Shown here in pieces: positions 61,044-64,000 of a stretch of DNA of 64,000 bases. Under the pieces are notes generated by a model. It was given only the letters and a program-made list of their open reading frames with translations. It did not search any database and had not been told where the DNA came from. Each line of letters begins with the position of its first letter. Position 1 is the stretch's first letter. A program made the position numbers and the translations under genes. The DNA comes from Dyella flagellata (GTDB taxonomy: Bacteria > Pseudomonadota > Gammaproteobacteria > Xanthomonadales > Rhodanobacteraceae): NCBI RefSeq assembly GCF_030160275.1, contig NZ_BSOA01000018.1, positions 62,001 to 126,000 on the forward strand. Reading direction: 5' to 3'.

Positions 61044-61161
61044 CTCGTTTTCCCCGCTTGATTGAATGTGGTCAGTTAACAGCTTTTTTGGGGGCTGTCG
61101 TAGTTAGTTCATTCGATTGGCAATATGCTGTCTCTCCATGACATGGAGTTGGTGGTTTTAC

Positions 61162-61848
61162 TCAAGGTGTTTTCTTACTTGCTGCAGCTGAAATTACAGC
61201 TCCCATGCGTGCCAGTCGATCAGCTCGTGCCACGTACCACTCTTTGAGTAGTGTTTCGACGAGGCCTATTAGTAGAGTGGCCTCATTAGGATCAACATCC
61301 ACAATGAAGTTTATGTCTTTCTCCATATGGGCGCCGATGTTTCCTAACTTTCTCACCGCTTCGATCGCATCCCATGTGATCGAGTCGACTTTATCTTTGA
61401 TTTGTGTAATTTCGTCGACGAGGCGACCAGGCTTAACCTTCCAAAAGTCTCGAAGGATCCCCTGAAGGCATCTGCGTGATAGGGTTGCAGATGCTTTTGG
61501 ACTTAGATCTTTTATTAAACATGCTTCGCGATAATCCTCGCGGATCGCCTCTGGAACGTAGTCGGGAAATGATTTCATTGCTGCGGAAGGGACTAGCGAC
61601 CAAGCATTTAGTTTCTTTAAGTATTTTTCGCCACCATGAGGGGACGACGACGGCTCGGTTTCAAAGAGGTCGGCTGTAAGAGTGAACTTACGACAATTCG
61701 GATTCGGACATACAGCGTATGACGTGGCTAGTGTTCTGCGGCCATCCGCGTTATCTAGATAGAGCGTGTGACGATTTGCTGAAAAGCGTTCTCCAGTGAT
61801 GGTCACAGCGTGTTCGCAGTGTGGGCAAATCCAATTGAAGTCCCTCAT
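61162..61848 (-). CDS. DUF4145 domain protein with N-terminal zinc ribbon
   Basis: 228 residues. An N-terminal treble-clef or ribbon has CPHC and CPNPNC (C-x2-C and C-x4-C). A helical DUF4145 domain follows with EDYREACLIKDLSPKASATLSRRCLQGILRDF and EAVRKLGNIGAHMEKD, which is diagnostic. DUF4145 proteins are often near restriction-modification and phage-defence genes and occur fused to nucleases; no catalytic nuclease site is visible here. The start at 61848 has AGGGG 8 bases upstream. Confidence 0.82.
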   Translation of the reverse strand: MRDFNWICPHCEHAVTITGERFSANRHTLYLDNADGRRTLATSYAVCPNPNCRKFTLTADLFETEPSSSPHGGEKYLKKLNAWSLVPSAAMKSFPDYVPEAIREDYREACLIKDLSPKASATLSRRCLQGILRDFWKVKPGRLVDEITQIKDKVDSITWDAIEAVRKLGNIGAHMEKDINFIVDVDPNEATLLIGLVETLLKEWYVARADRLARMGAVISAAASKKTP

Positions 61849-62151
61849 TGATTTCCCCTGAAGTAGAGCTGCATTTTGACCAATTAACGAACGCACAGTT
61901 TTTTGTGCGGATTCCTGTGGTTTCTGAACAGCGGTCCGGCAACCTCCGTAGTCGTGGGAATTAGGGGCATCCACCAAAACGCTTGCGAAGTATCGGCTTG
62001 CGTACGAGTTTCGGTGCGTGATCTGACTTTAGCGTCAAGTTGGCTAGGTGTGCTTCTTGGGTGTCCACGATTGCGCCCTGTTTGACATCGATATCCGGCT
62101 GACTAGGGCTTATTTTTTTGATGTCTCCGTTTTTGGAAGGTGGAAGGAGCC
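61849..62151. other. Intergenic region inside the island
   Basis: About 300 bases between the XRE gene and the DUF4145 gene. Open frames here have neither recognisable features nor ribosome sites. It probably holds the promoter of the DUF4145-SieB run. Confidence 0.4.
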
Positions 62152-62481
62152 CTACACTTTTCGCGAGCGGGGACCTTTTAGCGTTGATTTCCGCAATAGG
62201 CTGCTTGCCGGCTTCATTCCTGCGCTGAGCCGTGCCTCAAGCTCAGCTACAAAAGCAAGCCAGTCGCCACCGTAGACGTGGACGAGATCTCTTACTACCA
62301 AGAGTTCCAGTCCGCGGTCACCTGTCTCGAAATCACTGATGCTGCTTTGATCGAGGCCAATCTCTGTTGCGGCTTCAACCTGAGTTAGTCCAGCGGCTAG
62401 TCGAAGCTCTCTCAGTAGAGCGGCCAGGACCGCGTGCTCTGGCCGATGGACAGATGATGGTTTTGGCTCGCGTCTAGGCAT
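62152..62481 (-). CDS. XRE-family transcriptional regulator
   Basis: 109 residues with a Cro/CI-type helix-turn-helix: AALLRELRLAAGLTQVEAATEIGLDQSSISDFETGDRGLELLVVRDLVHVYG. The basic tail (STLKGPRSRKV) is short, and no sensor or peptidase domain is present. It lies at the far end of the island, upstream of and in the same direction as the DUF4145, SieB and unknown genes, and may regulate them. Confidence 0.85.
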   Translation of the reverse strand: MPRREPKPSSVHRPEHAVLAALLRELRLAAGLTQVEAATEIGLDQSSISDFETGDRGLELLVVRDLVHVYGGDWLAFVAELEARLSAGMKPASSLLRKSTLKGPRSRKV

Positions 62482-62749
62482 GGACGCACCGTAGCCTTGA
62501 CCCCTTGGTATGCTAGTTGTACATTTTTATGTGTAAAAGGGATATTTTTCTTTAGCCCTCGGTGGTTCGACGGCACGGCCTACACGCAGACAGAGGCACG
62601 AGGATGGATGCACATATCGTTTTTGCATTGCGCACCGCGACATGTGTGGTGGGCAAGCTGTCACATGACATAGAGCTACAAGTGACTTCGAAGCAGAGCG
62701 CCGCCCGCGCCGCCCACAACATATGGTCCGACTGCCTGGAGTACCTGTG

Positions 62750-63526
62750 ATGAAACCATTGCGAAAACCCTTTACGCGCGGCTCGCGCGCTGCCATACCT
62801 TTCCGCCATTGGAAACTAGATGAAGCCTCCAGGGTTCGCGGCCCGGCCCCCGGGACGCCTGGTGTGCCTGCACGTATTCTGGTGGTAGCCCAAGATCCCG
62901 AGGGCCGAAACATGCTTGCAGGCCAACTCAAGGCGCTTGGCCTGGACCCGCTCACCGTGCCCGACAGCCTGGCGGCCTTGAACGCGACCGATTTTAAGGC
63001 GCCCGACGTGATCCTGATGGCCTTGGAAGGGCAGGACGCAGCCGTCTACCAAGCCGTGCTGCGTTTTACGCGGGCTAACCTCGCAATGCGCGCCCGCATT
63101 CCCCTCGTTGCCATCGTGGGGCAGGGTGGCGAAACTTGGCGACGCGCGTTGGATAGCCGGCTGGATGGTGTCCTGCGTAAACCCCTACGCCCAGAAGAGC
63201 TATATGCCACCCTCGCGCGGTGGCTCACGCTCCCGCCTCTCACTGGCCAAGCGCAGGATGAACCCTTTCCGCCGCGGTGGTGCCGAGCTTTTATCGAAGT
63301 GGACATCCAGGAGTATGAGCGGGCTCTGGCAAGACAGGACACTTCAAACATGGTGCGCTTTGCCCATCGCGCGAAGGGTGCGGCGATTGCGCTGCATGCG
63401 AATCGAGCAGCCGAGTTGGCTGACAGGCTAGAACTCGCAGCGAGGGGTTATGCACCTCTGGCGCCGGATGAGATAGAGCACACGCTCGCCGCGTTGAAAG
63501 TGGCTATCGCCCGCCACTTTGAATAA
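62750..63526 (+). CDS. Pseudo-receiver plus Hpt phosphotransfer protein
   Basis: 258 residues. A receiver-like domain (about residues 40-155) starts ARILVVAQDPEGRNMLAGQL and ends LDGVLRKPLRPEELYATL, with the conserved Lys-Pro. Where the phosphoacceptor Asp should stand the sequence reads VILMALEG (Ala near residue 90), and the first acidic pair reads AQDP, so it probably cannot be phosphorylated. A C-terminal Hpt domain has RFAHRAKGAAIALHANRAAELADRLE with the phosphorylatable His near residue 206. It looks like the C-terminal part of a hybrid kinase of BvgS/EvgS type made as a separate protein. ATG 62750 has GGAG upstream. Confidence 0.78.
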   Translation: MKPLRKPFTRGSRAAIPFRHWKLDEASRVRGPAPGTPGVPARILVVAQDPEGRNMLAGQLKALGLDPLTVPDSLAALNATDFKAPDVILMALEGQDAAVYQAVLRFTRANLAMRARIPLVAIVGQGGETWRRALDSRLDGVLRKPLRPEELYATLARWLTLPPLTGQAQDEPFPPRWCRAFIEVDIQEYERALARQDTSNMVRFAHRAKGAAIALHANRAAELADRLELAARGYAPLAPDEIEHTLAALKVAIARHFE

Positions 63527-63640
63527 GCACAGATTAAAGCGTTTTGACGTCCGGCGCTGCGCCCATCTCTAGTCCCGTAGAAGATGCGCGCGAAGTGAGA
63601 AGAGCAGGGCAGTCCAGTCTAATTCGAAAGGAGGTTGGCC

Positions 63641-64000
63641 ATGTCCGATTTCATGTCGCAGCGCTTGCGCGTGATGTTGCTCGAAGACCACTTGCTGGTG
63701 CGCCGTGGCATGGAGCTGCTGCTCAAGCATGACTACGGGCTGGATATAACGGGAAGCTTTCGCGCTTCTCGGGAACTCTTCGAGGCATTGAAGGAAGCTC
63801 GGCCCGACGTGGTCGTTACCGACTACGCCCTGGGTTCGACGGATGTCGATGGCACCAAGTTGCTACGCTCCTTGCATCTGCACTATCCGCATGTGCGGGT
63901 CTTGGTGGTGTCGTCCCACTGCAACCCCGCTACGATGGCTCTGGCGATGAGGGCTGGCGCCCACGGTTTTATTGGCAAGACGGAGCACGAGTCCGAACTG
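63641..64000 (+). CDS. NarL/FixJ-type response regulator (3' end outside window)
   Basis: The first 120 codons are visible, beginning MSDFMSQRLRVMLLEDHLLV after a perfect AAAGGAGG site 6 bases upstream. The receiver is intact: acidic pair ED, phosphoacceptor Asp in VVVTDYALG, Ser in VLVVSSH and Lys in GFIGKTE. The LuxR-type HTH output domain is expected beyond the window edge. It lies 114 bp after the pseudo-receiver-Hpt gene, so the Hpt protein may pass phosphate to it. Confidence 0.88.
   Translation, partial: MSDFMSQRLRVMLLEDHLLVRRGMELLLKHDYGLDITGSFRASRELFEALKEARPDVVVTDYALGSTDVDGTKLLRSLHLHYPHVRVLVVSSHCNPATMALAMRAGAHGFIGKTEHESEL

Noticed and set aside
58274-62722. Attachment-site duplicate of the tRNA-Asn 3' end and an integrase
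   Set aside because: No second copy of the tRNA 3' sequence and no recombinase were found in the window; the right border of the island may be degraded or the island older.
62604-62750. 48-codon frame (MDAHIVFALRT...) ending in TGATG at the pseudo-receiver gene start
   Set aside because: The junction looks coupled, but the ATG has the G-rich stretch immediately adjacent rather than at proper spacing and the peptide has no features; too weak to list as a gene.

Overview
The window looks like a chromosome segment of a gammaproteobacterium of the Xanthomonadales/Lysobacterales, most probably family Rhodanobacteraceae (Dyella, Frateuria or Rhodanobacter type). The evidence is the high-GC coding, the type IV pilus genes split around a sugar-nucleotide/glycosyltransferase cluster, the miaB-phoH-ybeY-corC block, the petABC-sspA-sspB block, and a family of GTAG-type REP palindromes like those of Stenotrophomonas and Pseudomonas. 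Genus is inference; no rRNA is present.

Layout. 1-2426: pilC (partial) and pilB, minus strand. 2757-14906: a glycan cluster between pilB and pilA, with four plus-strand glycosyltransferases and a minus-strand run of a TMTC-like GT-C/TPR membrane protein, gmd, fcl, a Wzx-type flippase, a GDP-perosamine synthase and a further glycosyltransferase. 15024-15491: major pilin pilA, with a good sigma-54 promoter upstream and a perfect intrinsic terminator downstream. 16005-18134: a secreted S9 peptidase. 18210-23630: a tightly coupled six-gene operon (acyl carrier protein, ketoreductase, adenylate-forming ligase, LuxE-like, LuxC-like, NeuD-like acyltransferase) with no luciferase and no ketosynthase. 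23671-30635: corA, a DUF4105 membrane protein, corC, ybeY, phoH, a GNAT and miaB. 30920-33244: a lytic transglycosylase and a DegS-like protease, convergent on one REP element that supplies both stop codons. 33482-37589: the cytochrome bc1 genes petABC followed by sspA and sspB, the last two separated by a 290-bp nested inverted repeat. 37733-40692: two tandem cycA-type permeases. 40752-41696: an orphan exported protein and a 36-residue partner. 42002-53566: housekeeping genes (DUF3301, nadC, DUF1631, Trm112, purEK, DUF2167, sodB, grxD, an SDR, MarC, and a two-domain ornithine-lipid-type acyltransferase). 54059-58128: a TonB-dependent receptor and ppnN. 58197-58273: tRNA-Asn, followed by an AT-richer island to about 62500 with a second dTMP kinase-like gene, two unknown proteins, a SieB-type superinfection exclusion protein, a DUF4145 protein and an XRE regulator. 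62750-64000: a receiver-Hpt protein that lacks its phosphoacceptor Asp, then a NarL-type response regulator cut by the window end.

How the genes fit together. Gmd makes GDP-4-keto-6-deoxymannose, which Fcl and the RfbE-like enzyme would turn into GDP-fucose and GDP-perosamine. The glycosyltransferases would assemble these sugars on a lipid carrier and Wzx would flip the product. The TMTC-like protein beside pilA is a candidate transferase onto a surface acceptor, possibly pilin. The LuxC/LuxE/ACP operon is the least explained system here and may make or consume a short acyl group for a sugar or lipid. The tRNA-Asn island is a candidate phage-defence or prophage-remnant locus.
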